This document shows positions 34,122-44,243 of a stretch of 51,452 bases of DNA, piece by piece. This DNA is from Alphaproteobacteria bacterium (GTDB lineage Bacteria; Pseudomonadota; Alphaproteobacteria; Rhodobacterales; Rhodobacteraceae). The notes beneath the pieces are model-generated. The model did not search any database. It was given only the letters and a program-made list of their open reading frames with translations, and was not told the DNA's origin. The DNA lies in contig JAUHYC010000025.1 in NCBI GenBank assembly GCA_030426685.1, positions 1 to 51,452 of the forward strand. The letters run 5' to 3'. The translations under genes were made by a program, and so were the position numbers. Position 1 is the stretch's first letter; each line of letters begins with the position of its first letter.

Positions 34122-36368
34122 ATGTATCACCCACTCCGCCTTTTGATGGCGATAGTCTCCGTATTTTTCCTTGCGGTCCCGCTTTATGCACAGGACACAA
34201 GCACAGCCTCTACCGTCACCATCCCCGAGGATCTGACACCTGATCAGGTCGATGAACTGGTCGCCCGAATGTCCGACGATCAGGTTCGGGCGATTCTGTT
34301 AGAGCGACTGGACGCCGTCGCCGAGAAACAGGCTGCAGCAAAAGAAGACCATGAGGATCCGCTGACCGAAATCCACGAAATCTGGGCCGAGATGGTCGCG
34401 TCCTGGACTCACGCCCTGACAACATTGCCCAAGATCGTCACTGCACAGATCACAGCTTTCAGTAATTTCTCGGAAACCTTCGGTGTCACAGGCGTATTCA
34501 CGCTTCTCGGACTTGTCCTTTCGGTGCTTGTTGTAGGTTACATTGCGGAAAAGCTGTTTATCTACCTGACCCGTCGCTGGCACGAAACCACTGATGTCTC
34601 GGATGAGGCCGATCTTTGGGGGGCAGTCCGGTATCTGTTCCGCCGCTTCTGCCGCGAGATCGCGGGACTTATCGTGTTTTACGTGGTTATTCGGGCAGTC
34701 GGCCGCGGTTTGCTGACAACCGAACAGATCACCTATGCGGCCCCATTTGTATTCTATCTGATCTGGGTTCCGCGGCTGGGTGCTGCGGCGTCACGTTTTG
34801 TTCTGGCGCCTCATAAAGCCCAGTTCCGTCTGGTCAATATCGATGATCATTGGGCCAAGTACCTGCACCGCAATCTGATTGGACTGTTGATCCTTATTGG
34901 CTTCACGCTGTTCGTTATTCGGTTCAATGCGCTCAATGGTATCACCGGTGAGGATACTCGCATCGGCTTCTGGCTCAATGCAGCGATCCACGTGTACATT
35001 GGTGTAATCGCCTGGACCGCGCGCGAAGGACTGTCGCAGATGATGCTAGGCACCGACCCGGATCACACCAAATTCGATGAGGAGGTTGCACGATACTATC
35101 CTTATTTTGCCATCGGTGTATCAGTGGTGATCTGGCTGCTGGTCGAATTCCTGGTGGCACAGCGCAACCCGGAACTGTTCCGTGTGCTGTCCGGCGGGGC
35201 GCATTTCACGACGATGTTCTGGCTGTTGATCGCACCGGCGCTCGATACGCTGATACGTGGATTGGTGCGCCATCTGCAGCCGCCGATGTCCGGCGAAGGG
35301 CCGCTGGCTGAACGCGCCTATCGCTCGGCCAAGCGGAGCTATATCCGGATAGGTCGTGTCATTGCAGGTCTGTTTGTCGTCTTCATGATCGCACGGGCCT
35401 GGCAACTGGACCTTCGCCACGTCGCCTCGGCCGGTGTCAGCGCCGAAGTTGGCGGAGCCGTCATCGAGTTCCTGCTGATCATCGCTGTTGGCTATATCAT
35501 GAACGAGGTTGTCTCGCTCTGGATCAACCGCCGTCTTGCCAAAGAACAAACCGCTGCTGAGGCGCTGGATGAAGAGGCTGGCGGTGAAGGTGGCGGCGCG
35601 GGCGGATCTCGTCTGGCCACTGTTCTACCGCTATTGCGGATCACTGCGCAGGTCACCATTGCCGTAATCTTCGGCCTGCTGGCCCTGGGCGCACTGGGCA
35701 TCAACATCACTCCGCTGTTGGCGGGTGCCGGTGTTCTGGGTCTGGCCATCGGCTTTGGTGCGCAGAAACTGGTGGCCGATATCGTTGGCGGCATCTTCTT
35801 CCTGATTGATGATGCCTTCCGCGTCGGTGAATATGTTGATGTCGGCGGGACCATGGGAACGGTCGAGAAAATCTCGATCCGCTCGATGCAACTGCGTCAC
35901 CATCGCGGCCCGGTTCACACTATCCCCTATGGCGAGATTCAGAAGCTGACAAACTTCAGCCGCGATTGGGTCATTATGAAGCTGAAGTTCACCGTTCCGT
36001 TCGACACTGACCCCAACAAGGTCAAGAAGATCTTCAAGAAGATCGGCGCCGAGATGATGGAAGACGAGGTTCACAAGGACGGCTTCCTGCAACCTTTCAA
36101 ATCTCAGGGTGTATTTGATTTTGACGATGTCGGTATGATCATTCGCGGTAAGTTCATGGCCAAGCCCGGCAAGCAGTTCACCCTGCGCAAAGAAATCTTC
36201 AACCGGGTCAAAGCTGCCTTCAACGCCAACGGTATAGACTTTGCCCGCCGCGAGGTGCGCGTTGCGATACCGGGGCTGGATGAAGCTGAAAACCTGACCG
36301 AGGAACAGAAAGCAGCCGCCGGTGCAGCCGCCGCTGATGCGGTCAACAAGGGGCAAAACCCCGCCTGA
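34122..36368 (+). CDS. Large MscS-family mechanosensitive channel
   Basis: 748 residues, much longer than E. coli MscS (286). Signal peptide (MYHPLRLLMAIVSVFFLAVPLYAQ), a periplasmic helical domain of about 90 residues, then around ten hydrophobic segments. The pore helix and beta domain come at about 525-610: LLAGAGVLGLAIGFGAQKLV, GIFFLIDDAFRVGEYVDVGG, GTVEKISIRSMQLR. A C-terminal alpha/beta domain follows, ending in an Ala/Glu-rich tail. The family opens under membrane tension to protect against osmotic downshock. The ATG at 34122 has a GAGGG 7 nt ahead; the GTG at 34104 would extend the signal unusually. Confidence 0.92.
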   Translation: MYHPLRLLMAIVSVFFLAVPLYAQDTSTASTVTIPEDLTPDQVDELVARMSDDQVRAILLERLDAVAEKQAAAKEDHEDPLTEIHEIWAEMVASWTHALTTLPKIVTAQITAFSNFSETFGVTGVFTLLGLVLSVLVVGYIAEKLFIYLTRRWHETTDVSDEADLWGAVRYLFRRFCREIAGLIVFYVVIRAVGRGLLTTEQITYAAPFVFYLIWVPRLGAAASRFVLAPHKAQFRLVNIDDHWAKYLHRNLIGLLILIGFTLFVIRFNALNGITGEDTRIGFWLNAAIHVYIGVIAWTAREGLSQMMLGTDPDHTKFDEEVARYYPYFAIGVSVVIWLLVEFLVAQRNPELFRVLSGGAHFTTMFWLLIAPALDTLIRGLVRHLQPPMSGEGPLAERAYRSAKRSYIRIGRVIAGLFVVFMIARAWQLDLRHVASAGVSAEVGGAVIEFLLIIAVGYIMNEVVSLWINRRLAKEQTAAEALDEEAGGEGGGAGGSRLATVLPLLRITAQVTIAVIFGLLALGALGINITPLLAGAGVLGLAIGFGAQKLVADIVGGIFFLIDDAFRVGEYVDVGGTMGTVEKISIRSMQLRHHRGPVHTIPYGEIQKLTNFSRDWVIMKLKFTVPFDTDPNKVKKIFKKIGAEMMEDEVHKDGFLQPFKSQGVFDFDDVGMIIRGKFMAKPGKQFTLRKEIFNRVKAAFNANGIDFARREVRVAIPGLDEAENLTEEQKAAAGAAAADAVNKGQNPA

Positions 36369-36427
36369 CCCCAAGGCTTCAACCGGTTTCAGCCACTGGC
36401 TGAAACGACTTGGTCGGCCTCGGAAAT

Positions 36428-36459
36428 CGGAACCGGTCTTGTGGCCGGTTCCGTTTTTT
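36428..36459 (+). terminator. Intrinsic terminator after the MscS gene
   Basis: A 9-bp perfect stem CGGAACCGG (36428-36436) with CCGGTTCCG (36445-36453), followed by TTTTTT. It isolates the channel gene from purL. Confidence 0.85.
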
Positions 36460-36557
36460 ATTGTCTGATGACCCCTGTGCGGGTTTGGCCCTTTCCTCAA
36501 GTGGCCCATTGCCCTAAAAGGCCCGCAATCTCGGCCCACTTGGACACAGGACAGAAG

Positions 36558-38717
36558 ATGCAAGAGCCCGCCATCACACCCGATCTGATTGCCGCACACG
36601 GGCTCAAGCCCGAGGAATACGACATGATCCTCGAGATCATCGGGCGTGAGCCGACTTTCACCGAACTTGGCATCTTCTCAGCCATGTGGAACGAGCATTG
36701 TTCTTATAAGTCGTCCAAGAAGTGGCTGCGCACGCTGCCAACCTCTGGCCCTCAGGTCATTTGCGGCCCGGGTGAGAACGCGGGCGTGGTTGATATTGGC
36801 GATGGTCAGGCTGTGGTGTTCAAAATGGAAAGCCACAACCACCCCTCGTATATCGAGCCCTATCAGGGTGCGGCGACTGGCGTAGGTGGCATCCTGCGGG
36901 ATGTTTTCACCATGGGCGCACGGCCCATCGCCTCGATGAACGCGCTGTCCTTTGGTGAGCCTGGCCACCACAAGACGCGCCAATTGGTGAATGGCGTGGT
37001 CGAAGGCATTGGCGGCTACGGCAACTGTTTCGGTGTACCTTGCGTGGGTGGCGAAGTTCGGTTTCATCCGGCCTATAACGGCAATTGCCTGGTGAACGCA
37101 TTTGCAGCCGGTCTGGCCGACAGCGACAAGATTTTCTATTCGGCGGCTTCCGGTGTGGGCATGCCCGTCGTCTATCTGGGAGCGAAAACCGGCCGAGACG
37201 GCGTCGGCGGCGCGACCATGGCCTCGGCCGAGTTCGATGACACCATCGAAGAAAAACGCCCTACCGTTCAGGTTGGCGACCCCTTCACCGAAAAGCGCCT
37301 GATGGAGGCCACGCTGGAGCTTATGCAGACCGGTGCCGTGATCTCGATCCAGGATATGGGCGCCGCTGGCCTGACCTGTTCTGCTGTTGAGATGGGCGAC
37401 AAGGGCGGTCTTGGCGTGCGCCTGGATCTGGAAAACGTGCCTCAGCGCGAAGAGAACATGACGGCGTATGAGATGATGCTGTCCGAGTCTCAGGAACGCA
37501 TGCTGATGGTCCTCAAACCCGAACTTGAGGCCGAGGCCCGCGCTGTGTTCGAGAAATGGGACCTCGATTTTGCCATCGTCGGCGAAACCATTGCCGAAGA
37601 CCGCTTTCTGATCATGCATAATGGCGAGGTCAAAGCCGATCTGGTCCTGTCCAAGCTATCCTCGACCGCACCGGAATACGATCGCCCGTGGGAACCGACC
37701 CCTGTGGCGGAAGAGTTGGAGGATATCCCTCAGATCGATCCGATCGACGGCCTGCGCGCCCTACTCTCTTCGCCCAACTACGCAGGCAAACAATGGGTCT
37801 ATGAACAATACGACACGATGGTCATGGCGGATTCGGCACGCACTCCGGGCCTGGGTGCGGGTATGGTGCGCGTCCATGGCACCGACAAGGTGCTGGCCTT
37901 CACCAGCGACGTAACCCCGCGTTATGTCCGCGCGAACCCGGTTGAGGGCGGCAAGCAGGCGGTGGCCGAAGCATATCGCAACCTGACCGCTGTCGGTGCC
38001 AAACCGCTGGCAACCACGGACAACCTGAACTTCGGCAACCCCGAAAAGCCCGAGATTATGGGCCAGTTCGTCGGTGCCATTCAAGGCATTGGTGCAGCCG
38101 TCGGTGCCTTGGATATGCCGATCGTTTCGGGCAATGTCTCGCTCTATAATGAAACGGATGGTCAGGCCATTCTACCAACACCCACTATTGGTGCTGTTGG
38201 TCTATTGCAGCATTCGGACGAGATCATCGGTAATGAAGTCCGCGAAGGCCACGTGGCTCTGGTCATTGGCGAAACCAATGGTCATCTGGGCCAATCCGCA
38301 CTGTTGGCCGAAGTCTTCAACCGCGAAGACGGAGATGCCCCTCATGTCGACTTGGAAGCCGAAAAGCGCAACGGAGATTTCATTCGCGCCAATCGCGAGA
38401 TGATCAAGGCCTGCACCGATCTGGGTGACGGCGGTCTTGCTCTGGCAGCGTTCGAACTGGCCGAGGCGGCAGGCGTGGGCGTTTGCCTCGACGATGCCCC
38501 GACCGAATTCCTGTTCGGCGAAGATCAGGCGCGTTATCTGGTCGCCTGCAACTTCGATCAGGCCGAGGCGCTGATGATCGCCGCAGGTCAGGCCGGCGTG
38601 CCGCTGGTTTCGGTGGGTCGCTTCACCGGTGATGCGGTCAAAATCGGCGGGTCCGAAGCCCCCCTGAGCGAACTGGCTGACACATTCCGCACCAGCTTCG
38701 CAGGGGCGGTTGCCTGA
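36558..38717 (+). CDS. purL: FGAM synthase large subunit PurL
   Basis: 719 residues, the size of the small-type PurL that works with PurQ and PurS. ATP-dependent amidation of FGAR, the fourth purine step. Family marks: [22 protein letters not shown] (in part) with the active-site His, [30 protein letters not shown], and the second-half [17 protein letters not shown]. An in-frame ATG at 36441 lies inside the preceding terminator, so the start is MQEPAIT at 36558. PurS and PurQ, its partners, are 18 kb to the left. Confidence 0.97.
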   Translation: MQEPAITPDLIAAHGLKPEEYDMILEIIGREPTFTELGIFSAMWNEHCSYKSSKKWLRTLPTSGPQVICGPGENAGVVDIGDGQAVVFKMESHNHPSYIEPYQGAATGVGGILRDVFTMGARPIASMNALSFGEPGHHKTRQLVNGVVEGIGGYGNCFGVPCVGGEVRFHPAYNGNCLVNAFAAGLADSDKIFYSAASGVGMPVVYLGAKTGRDGVGGATMASAEFDDTIEEKRPTVQVGDPFTEKRLMEATLELMQTGAVISIQDMGAAGLTCSAVEMGDKGGLGVRLDLENVPQREENMTAYEMMLSESQERMLMVLKPELEAEARAVFEKWDLDFAIVGETIAEDRFLIMHNGEVKADLVLSKLSSTAPEYDRPWEPTPVAEELEDIPQIDPIDGLRALLSSPNYAGKQWVYEQYDTMVMADSARTPGLGAGMVRVHGTDKVLAFTSDVTPRYVRANPVEGGKQAVAEAYRNLTAVGAKPLATTDNLNFGNPEKPEIMGQFVGAIQGIGAAVGALDMPIVSGNVSLYNETDGQAILPTPTIGAVGLLQHSDEIIGNEVREGHVALVIGETNGHLGQSALLAEVFNREDGDAPHVDLEAEKRNGDFIRANREMIKACTDLGDGGLALAAFELAEAAGVGVCLDDAPTEFLFGEDQARYLVACNFDQAEALMIAAGQAGVPLVSVGRFTGDAVKIGGSEAPLSELADTFRTSFAGAVA

Positions 38718-38748
38718 CCACCCACCCTTTTTACGGATCAAGCATGAA

Positions 38749-38777
38749 AATCCCGCGCCCGACACCGGTGCGGGATT
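38749..38777 (+). terminator. Stem-loop after purL
   Basis: AATCCCGC (38749-38756) pairs with GCGGGATT (38770-38777), loop 13 nt, followed by CCCCGTTTC. Located 31 bp after the purL stop. Confidence 0.6.
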
Positions 38778-38861
38778 CCCCGTTTCAAGACTCCGGTCCC
38801 ACCTTGCACGCCCCCGCGCATCGCTCTACATCTTGGGAAAGACTTTCAGGAGTACACCTAC

Positions 38862-39098
38862 ATGCCGATGAGCGCCCACGAGATTGAAACCCTGCTGCGC
38901 GAAGCCTTTCCCAATGCGGAAATACAGGTTGGCGGCAGCGATGGCGTGCATATGTCGGCCATGGTCGTAGACGAGAGCTTTCGCGGAAAGAACCGGGTTC
39001 AGCAACAACGCGCTGTCTATGCGGCGTTGAAGGGCAAGATGGACGGCCCGGACGGAGAATTGCACGCGCTGGCGCTGACAACGAAAGTGCCTGAGTAA
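38862..39098 (+). CDS. BolA-family protein
   Basis: 78 residues with the BolA class II fold: AHEIETLLREAFPNAEIQVGG, then DGVHMSAMVVDESFRGKNRVQQQRAVYAAL (in part) with the conserved F-x-G-x-x-R and the His used to ligate an iron-sulfur cluster with a CGFS glutaredoxin. It is the first gene of a unit with two small membrane proteins and grxD, so the BolA-Grx partners are encoded together. Two starts (38862, 38868) are possible; AGGAG at 38848-38852 favours the ATG at 38862 or the one 6 nt later. Confidence 0.92.
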   Translation: MPMSAHEIETLLREAFPNAEIQVGGSDGVHMSAMVVDESFRGKNRVQQQRAVYAALKGKMDGPDGELHALALTTKVPE

Positions 39099-39271
39099 TG
39101 GATGAACCCATTGGGTGGACTGTTCTGAGACTGGTCTATCTATTGTTGGATATTTTAAATTTCATCGCGATCTTACTCTGTGATCTGCCAAAGCTGCTAA
39201 AGTACGGACCCAGATATTGGCGCTTCACGCGACAGATGAGACGGCGTGCATACGATAGGCGCAGAGGATGA
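39098..39271 (+). CDS. 57-residue membrane-associated small protein
   Basis: Starts in the bolA stop codon (TAATG, 39096-39100) and ends 9 bp before the next gene. The product begins MDEPIGWTVLRLVYLLLDIL, continues with a hydrophobic stretch to about residue 30 (NFIAILLCDLP), then a strongly basic tail (RQMRRRAYDRRRG). It looks like a one-TM or surface-lying inner-membrane peptide with its basic end in the cytoplasm. I recognise no family. Perfect coupling to bolA and an uninterrupted frame argue that it is real. Confidence 0.6.
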   Translation: MDEPIGWTVLRLVYLLLDILNFIAILLCDLPKLLKYGPRYWRFTRQMRRRAYDRRRG

Positions 39272-39280
39272 GAATATAAA

Positions 39281-39571
39281 ATGACACCTTTGGGCACATG
39301 GATCGTTGCAATCGCGGCAATTGTTGTTGCCGCAGCCCTGATCGAAGCCTATGTCAAACGCAACCAAAAGCGAAGGCTATCGGACATGCGCCCTGACCCG
39401 GACAAGCTCAGCAAGGTCGGTGGAATCGAACGATACGGGCTTGATCCGGTGACACTGGCGCAGGCCGAACACCGGAGGCTTGAAGAAGAAGGATGGGCAC
39501 CTGAACTGCCCGACAACGGAACGACCCCCGCGCAGGCGGATGAAAAGGAAAAACAAGATGAGCGACGTTAA
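39281..39571 (+). CDS. Small single-TM protein of unknown function
   Basis: 96 residues: one N-terminal TM helix ([20 protein letters not shown]), then a basic patch (KRNQKRRL) and a conserved-looking soluble tail ([39 protein letters not shown]). The topology suggests a cytoplasmic tail. It overlaps the grxD start by 14 bp and so is made with glutaredoxin. I cannot assign a family or function. Confidence 0.7.
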   Translation: MTPLGTWIVAIAAIVVAAALIEAYVKRNQKRRLSDMRPDPDKLSKVGGIERYGLDPVTLAQAEHRRLEEEGWAPELPDNGTTPAQADEKEKQDERR

Positions 39572-39920
39572 GACCCAGATCGACGAAACCGTCAAAGCAA
39601 ACGACGTGGTGCTGTATATGAAAGGCACCAAGGAAATGCCGCAATGCGGATTCTCGTCCCGTGTGGCCGGGGTTTTGAACTATATGGGCGTCGAATATAC
39701 CGATGTGAACGTGCTGGCCGATGAAGAGGTGCGTCAGGGCATCAAGGATTACTCCGACTGGCCAACTGTACCGCAACTTTATGTCAAAGGTGAGTTTGTG
39801 GGCGGATGCGACATCATCACTGAGATGACGCTATCGGGTGAGCTGGACACGCTGTTTGATGAAAACAACGTAGGCTACAACAAAGACGCAGCCGACAAGA
39901 TCCGCGAAGCAAACGCGTAA
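39558..39920 (+). CDS. grxD: Monothiol glutaredoxin Grx4/GrxD
   Basis: 120 residues with the CGFS active site in [32 protein letters not shown] for glutathione binding, and the expected length. Such glutaredoxins hold a [2Fe-2S] cluster together with BolA proteins and help in cluster delivery. BolA is encoded three genes upstream in the same unit. The ATG at 39558 ([12 protein letters not shown]) is the family start, and the preceding frame back to 39480 lies inside the upstream gene. It ends 1 bp from the convergent MliC-like stop. Confidence 0.95.
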   Translation: MSDVKTQIDETVKANDVVLYMKGTKEMPQCGFSSRVAGVLNYMGVEYTDVNVLADEEVRQGIKDYSDWPTVPQLYVKGEFVGGCDIITEMTLSGELDTLFDENNVGYNKDAADKIREANA

Positions 39921-39921
39921 G

Positions 39922-40272
39922 CTATTTGCTGACACAGTCCTTGAAAAGGATGACTTCAGGGGCTGTGTCACCGTTGGCCTGATGGCTGATCGTCGCCTCC
40001 CAGCCTTTGGAGCGGAGCGTGTATATCCCTGCCCCGCCCACGGATTCATAGCGAATGCCTGAACCGCTCTGAACCTGCTTCAGAGCGATCAACTGGTCCT
40101 CCAGCATCATCGCTGCGGCCCCCGGCCCCTCGGTGGGATTAAAATATGACACGGGCACCTGCGTGTTGTCTTCACAACTGAAGGTCACCGACAGGATATC
40201 GATCTCAGCCTGTGCCGCCGCGCCGCACAAAGTCACGATCGCCACGCAAAGAGCGGTGCGCGAGACAAACAT
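39922..40272 (-). CDS. MliC-like periplasmic lysozyme inhibitor
   Basis: 116 residues. Signal peptide (MFVSRTALCVAIVTLCGAAAQA), then a small beta-barrel with VTFSCEDNTQVPVSYFN, ALKQVQSGSGIRYES, YTLRSKGWEAT and a closing FKDC, the pattern of MliC/PliC inhibitors of c-type lysozyme. The two Cys (FSC and KDC) could form the usual disulfide. There is no clear lipobox, so it is probably soluble in the periplasm. It overlaps zapA by one base (TGATG on the minus strand). Confidence 0.82.
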   Translation of the reverse strand: MFVSRTALCVAIVTLCGAAAQAEIDILSVTFSCEDNTQVPVSYFNPTEGPGAAAMMLEDQLIALKQVQSGSGIRYESVGGAGIYTLRSKGWEATISHQANGDTAPEVILFKDCVSK

Positions 40273-40664
40273 CAGGCCGTCCTTTCTTCGATCACCGCCG
40301 CCAGGGCCTCTGCACGGGCTGCCATTTCGGCGAGCGTATCCGTGACCGATGGCGGCACCACCGCAACCTCGATCCGCTCGGGTTCCGGCTGAGGCATGCT
40401 GCGCAGGCGTTTGAGCTCGGCTTCGGCCTCGACCAGCTTGGCTTCGGCCAATTTCACCCGATCCTCATGCGCGGCGGCCTTGTCGGCCAGCATCAACCCC
40501 GCCATCAGCAGCATGCGCGATTCCGGCATGCGCCCGATTTGATCCGACAAGACCTGCGCTTCATCATCCAGCAATTTGGCTGCGGCCTGCAGAAACGGTT
40601 CTTCCCCGTCCTGGCACGAGACGTCAAAACCGCGGCCACCGATGTGAATGGTTACTTCGGGCAT
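40272..40664 (-). CDS. zapA: Cell division protein ZapA
   Basis: 130 residues. ZapA bundles FtsZ filaments at the division site. The globular head MPEVTIHIGGRGFDVSC and EEPFLQAAAKLLDDEA is followed by a helix and coiled coil (SRMLLMAGLMLADKAAAHEDRVKLAEAKL), as in ZapA. The start overlaps the stop of the upstream coiled-coil gene by one base (TAATG), so the two are coupled. Confidence 0.92.
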   Translation of the reverse strand: MPEVTIHIGGRGFDVSCQDGEEPFLQAAAKLLDDEAQVLSDQIGRMPESRMLLMAGLMLADKAAAHEDRVKLAEAKLVEAEAELKRLRSMPQPEPERIEVAVVPPSVTDTLAEMAARAEALAAVIEERTA

Positions 40665-41500
40665 TATTCTACCTCCCCTTCAGCCAGATTGGCCTGGGTC
40701 AATAAGGGTTCCAATCGGGCCAGAACGGCATGCGCTTCGGCGGCGTCAGATGCGCGCGCGGCTCGGGTCGCCTCCAGCTCGGCGGCGGTTGCCCGGTTCA
40801 GCAGATCCGCATCGGCAACACCTTCTTCTGCTGCCGCGCGCAGTTCATCGACTGTGCTGCGCAACTTCTCATTGGCACTGCGCAGCCGTTGCAGATCATC
40901 ATCCAGCCGAGACATAGCTGCCCCGTGGCTGGCGCGTTCGGCCCGCAGCATTTCGAGCTCAGCACTGAGTTCGTTCACTCGCTCGCTATCGGCGAGTTCC
41001 GCGCGCAAGCGGGTCAATTCGGCTTCCATCTCATCCGCGCGATCCGCAAGCGGTGTCAGTTGCTCAACTTCGGCCCGCAGCGATTCTGCTTCTTCCGCGG
41101 CGCCCTGGTACGATCGCAGTGTTTCTATCTCGGCCTTCAGCGTTGCAACTTCGTCGCTATTTTCAAGCGCGGCCTTCGCGTCTGCCAACTCTGCCCGCGC
41201 AGCTTCGACAGACGCCAGCTTGGCTGCGGCCTCGGCCAACTGCTCTCGCAACATTTCGGCCTCACCATCGGATGCAGTTTGTGCACGCAAGGCGTCAATC
41301 TCCTGCACATGGCGTTCCTTGAGCGTTTTTATCCGCTCTTCCAACTGTGCATTCGCCAGGCGTTCTTCATCCAGCGCCATCCTAATAGCTGTATCATCAC
41401 CGCCGACTGACGGCGCAGTGTCCCGCAGTGCTTCGACACCGCTGCCGATCCGGTCCATCGCTGATATGATACGACGTTGTAGTTCTTCGATCTGGCTCAT
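40664..41500 (-). CDS. Coiled-coil protein upstream of ZapA (ZauP-like)
   Basis: 278 residues, nearly all coiled coil: MSQIEELQRRIISAMDRIGS then long heptad stretches rich in Glu, Ala and Leu (ELADAKAALENSDEVATLKA, ELSAELEMLRAERAS). In Caulobacter a coiled-coil protein encoded upstream of zapA, ZauP, acts with ZapA to focus the Z-ring. Position, coupling (TAATG) and build suggest the same role here. Low complexity makes homology hard to prove by eye. The start MSQIEE at 41500 is preferred to the longer frame at 41554. Confidence 0.75.
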   Translation of the reverse strand: MSQIEELQRRIISAMDRIGSGVEALRDTAPSVGGDDTAIRMALDEERLANAQLEERIKTLKERHVQEIDALRAQTASDGEAEMLREQLAEAAAKLASVEAARAELADAKAALENSDEVATLKAEIETLRSYQGAAEEAESLRAEVEQLTPLADRADEMEAELTRLRAELADSERVNELSAELEMLRAERASHGAAMSRLDDDLQRLRSANEKLRSTVDELRAAAEEGVADADLLNRATAAELEATRAARASDAAEAHAVLARLEPLLTQANLAEGEVE

Positions 41501-41735
41501 GCCCCTGTCACCTCTTAACCAAGGTTCATTCTGTTGCTCACCTACCCGAATCAAGGGTGGCGGATTTCGGTCCTAGTCTAACGGAATGTTACCAAAAATA
41601 CCCACTGTTTGGTTTCAACCACTTGCGCATCACACTTGAAGCGCCAAACGGGTGCAACACCCAGTTCTGCTTGCACTTTGTCGGGCGGATGATATTCAGC
41701 GCCCCAACTGCCCGTAACCCAAAGGAACTACGCCC

Positions 41736-43760
41736 GTGGACCTGACTGCGCTGCGCAATGCCAACCCCGAACACTGGGACAAAGCTGCGGCCATCCGCAC
41801 CCTGACCCTTGACGCCGTCGCCGCCGCCAATTCCGGCCATTCCGGCATGCCGATGGGCATGGCCGATGTTGCGACTGTGCTGTTCGAAAAGCACCTGAAA
41901 TTCGACGCCTCAGCCCCGAACTGGCCTGACCGCGACCGGTTTATCCTGTCGGCTGGCCATGGCTCGATGCTGGTTTATTCGCTGCTGTATCTCACCGGTT
42001 ATGCGGACATGACTTTGGAGGAGATCAGGAATTTTCGCCAGCTGGGCGCAAAAACTGCCGGCCACCCCGAAAATTTCCTGGTCGAGGGGATCGAGACCAC
42101 CACCGGCCCGCTGGGTCAGGGCATCTCGAACGCTGTGGGCTTTGCCATGGCCGAGGAAATCCAGCGCGCGCATTACGGCAAAAAGGTCGTGGATCACTAT
42201 ACCTATGTGATCGCAGGAGACGGATGCCTGATGGAAGGCGTCAGCCAGGAGGCGATCACGCTGGCCGGTCGTCATGAGCTGAGCAAGCTGATCGTGTTCT
42301 GGGACAACAACAACATCACCATCGACGGCACAGTCGATATGGCCGACCGCACCGATCAGGTACGCCGTTTTGCTGCTTCGGGCTGGCACGTGATCGAGAT
42401 CGACGGCCACGATCCGAAAGCGATTGACGCCGCCATCGTGCAGGCGAAGAAATCGAACAAACCGACCATGATCGCATGCAAAAGCCATATCGCTCTGGGT
42501 CATGCGGCGCAGGATACATCGAAAGGTCACGGCGCGCTAACGGATCAGGACCAGTTGAAAGCCGCCAAAGAAGGTTATGGCTGGCCGCACGAGGCGTTCG
42601 AGGTTCCGGCCGACATCAAATCTGCATGGGAAGCCATCGGCGCACGCGGTGCTGCCGAGCGTGTCGCATGGGAAGAGCGCTTCGCGCAACTCTCCGAGCG
42701 CAAGCAGGCCGAATTCAACCGAGCTTATGCCTTTGAGGTTCCGAAAAAGCTGTCCTCGGCGATCCGTGCGTTCAAGAAACAGATGTCCGAGGATCAGCCG
42801 AAGCTGGCCACTCGCGCCTCGTCCGAGAAGGTTCTGAATGTCGTGAACCCGATCATGACAGAAACCGTTGGCGGCTCGGCTGACCTGACCGGCTCGAACA
42901 ACACCAAATCCGCCGATATGGGCGTGTTCCTGCCAGAGGACCGTAAGGGCCGCTACATCCACTACGGTATCCGCGAGCACGGTATGGCAGCCGCAATGAA
43001 CGGAATGGCGCTGCATGGCGGTATTCGCCCCTATGGCGGTACGTTCATGGCGTTCACCGACTACGCCCGCCCGTCGATGCGTCTGGCGGCACTGATGAAG
43101 ATTCCCTCGGTCTTCGTAATGACTCATGACTCGATCGGTCTGGGTGAAGACGGCCCGACCCACCAGCCGGTCGAGCATCTGGCAATCTCGCGCGCAACGC
43201 CGAACACTTATGTGTTCCGCCCCGCCGACACGATTGAGACCGCCGAGGCGTGGGAACTGGCACTGACCTTCAAGGACAGCCCCTCGGTCCTGTCGCTTAC
43301 CCGTCAGGGCGTGCCGACTGTACGGACGCAGCACAAAGGCAAGAACCTGACTGCGCAAGGCGCTTATGTTCTGGCCGAAGCCGAAGGCAAGCGTCAGGCC
43401 ATCCTGATTGCGACTGGCTCTGAGGTTTCGCTGGCAATGGAAGCCAAAGCCATGCTCGAGGCCGAAGGGATCGGTACCCGCGTCGTCTCCATGCCCTGCA
43501 TGGAGCTGTTCGCCGAGCAGGACGAAGCCTATCGCAAGCGCGTTCTACCCGCAGGCGCCGTACGCGTCGGCATTGAGGCCGCCGTTCGCGCCGGTGGCTG
43601 GGACCGCTGGCTGCTGGGCGAGCGTGGCCGTGAAGCCAAGGCTGGCTTCATCGGCATGTCGGGTTTTGGCGCCTCGGCCCCTGCTGGTGATCTTTACAAG
43701 CATTTCGGCATTACCGCCGAGGCAACCGTGGCCAAGGTCAAAGAACTGCTGGGGCTGTAA
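41736..43760 (+). CDS. tkt: Transketolase
   Basis: 674 residues. Thiamine-diphosphate enzyme of the pentose phosphate and Calvin-type sugar rearrangements. [18 protein letters not shown], the TPP motif [13 protein letters not shown] with NNNITIDG, and the pyrimidine-domain FREHG-equivalent [14 protein letters not shown] mark it. It starts with GTG at 41736 (AAAGGA 9 nt ahead). It is divergent from the zapA unit and ends in a terminator. The same neighbourhood (zapA, upstream coiled-coil gene, tkt, gap) occurs in other alphaproteobacteria as far as I recall. Confidence 0.97.
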   Translation: MDLTALRNANPEHWDKAAAIRTLTLDAVAAANSGHSGMPMGMADVATVLFEKHLKFDASAPNWPDRDRFILSAGHGSMLVYSLLYLTGYADMTLEEIRNFRQLGAKTAGHPENFLVEGIETTTGPLGQGISNAVGFAMAEEIQRAHYGKKVVDHYTYVIAGDGCLMEGVSQEAITLAGRHELSKLIVFWDNNNITIDGTVDMADRTDQVRRFAASGWHVIEIDGHDPKAIDAAIVQAKKSNKPTMIACKSHIALGHAAQDTSKGHGALTDQDQLKAAKEGYGWPHEAFEVPADIKSAWEAIGARGAAERVAWEERFAQLSERKQAEFNRAYAFEVPKKLSSAIRAFKKQMSEDQPKLATRASSEKVLNVVNPIMTETVGGSADLTGSNNTKSADMGVFLPEDRKGRYIHYGIREHGMAAAMNGMALHGGIRPYGGTFMAFTDYARPSMRLAALMKIPSVFVMTHDSIGLGEDGPTHQPVEHLAISRATPNTYVFRPADTIETAEAWELALTFKDSPSVLSLTRQGVPTVRTQHKGKNLTAQGAYVLAEAEGKRQAILIATGSEVSLAMEAKAMLEAEGIGTRVVSMPCMELFAEQDEAYRKRVLPAGAVRVGIEAAVRAGGWDRWLLGERGREAKAGFIGMSGFGASAPAGDLYKHFGITAEATVAKVKELLGL

Positions 43761-43780
43761 AGACCCAGCTTGTCGAGCGA

Positions 43781-43804
43781 AGGGCGGCCACTGGCCGCCC
43801 TTTT
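43781..43804 (+). terminator. Intrinsic terminator after tkt
   Basis: AGGGCGGCC (43781-43789) pairs with GGCCGCCCT (43793-43801), 3-nt loop, followed by TTT. It lies 20 bp after the tkt stop and may also end the convergent gene. Confidence 0.8.
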
Positions 43805-43811
43805 CATTTGA

Positions 43812-44222
43812 TCAGGCCTCAAACTTCAGTTTCAGCGCGTCATATGCTTTCTGCGCATAATCCAGTCGCAATTCATACTGCCCACGCGCAACGATAAAAT
43901 CTGGGGCCTGTATCCCGGCTGCCGAGAAAGCCTGCCTCAAATGGGTTCCAGACAACGCTATATAATCGACGGACTGACCCGAGAACCGATTGTATAAGCG
44001 TCCTCCCAACCAACCATCGCGTTTTTTTGCCTTCAGCGCGGTATGAATTCGATAATGCAGGACACCAAAAAGTTGTTTCGAATAAAACGGTATCAAATCC
44101 GCCGCAACGCTCATTGCTGATGCGACTGGGGCCAGCCCATCGCTAAAAGCACTCTGAACACCTTTTTGGGTCGGGCCAGGGGCCGACACGATCCGCAGAA
44201 TCGGATTGGAGTCCTTTGCCAT
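43812..44222 (-). CDS. Hypothetical protein, no family recognised
   Basis: 136 residues, soluble, helical and mildly basic: SNPILRIVSAPGPTQKGVQS, a middle FYSKQLFGVLHYRIHTALKAKKR, then GWLGGRLYNRFSGQSVDYIA and a final DYAQKAYDALKLKFE. The last part has a phasin-like helix, but I cannot support that name. The start is taken at the ATG 44222; the frame extends by a TTG at 44225. It follows the DUF808 gene by 21 bp on the same strand, so they may be cotranscribed. Confidence 0.65.
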   Translation of the reverse strand: MAKDSNPILRIVSAPGPTQKGVQSAFSDGLAPVASAMSVAADLIPFYSKQLFGVLHYRIHTALKAKKRDGWLGGRLYNRFSGQSVDYIALSGTHLRQAFSAAGIQAPDFIVARGQYELRLDYAQKAYDALKLKFEA

Positions 44223-44243
44223 CAATTCGACCTTATCGACTGC

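Noticed and set aside
41579..41591. TAAC-GGAAT-GTTA inverted repeat between the zapA unit and tkt as another carbon operator
   Set aside because: The arms are only 4 bp and the AGCGCT core of the palindrome is missing.
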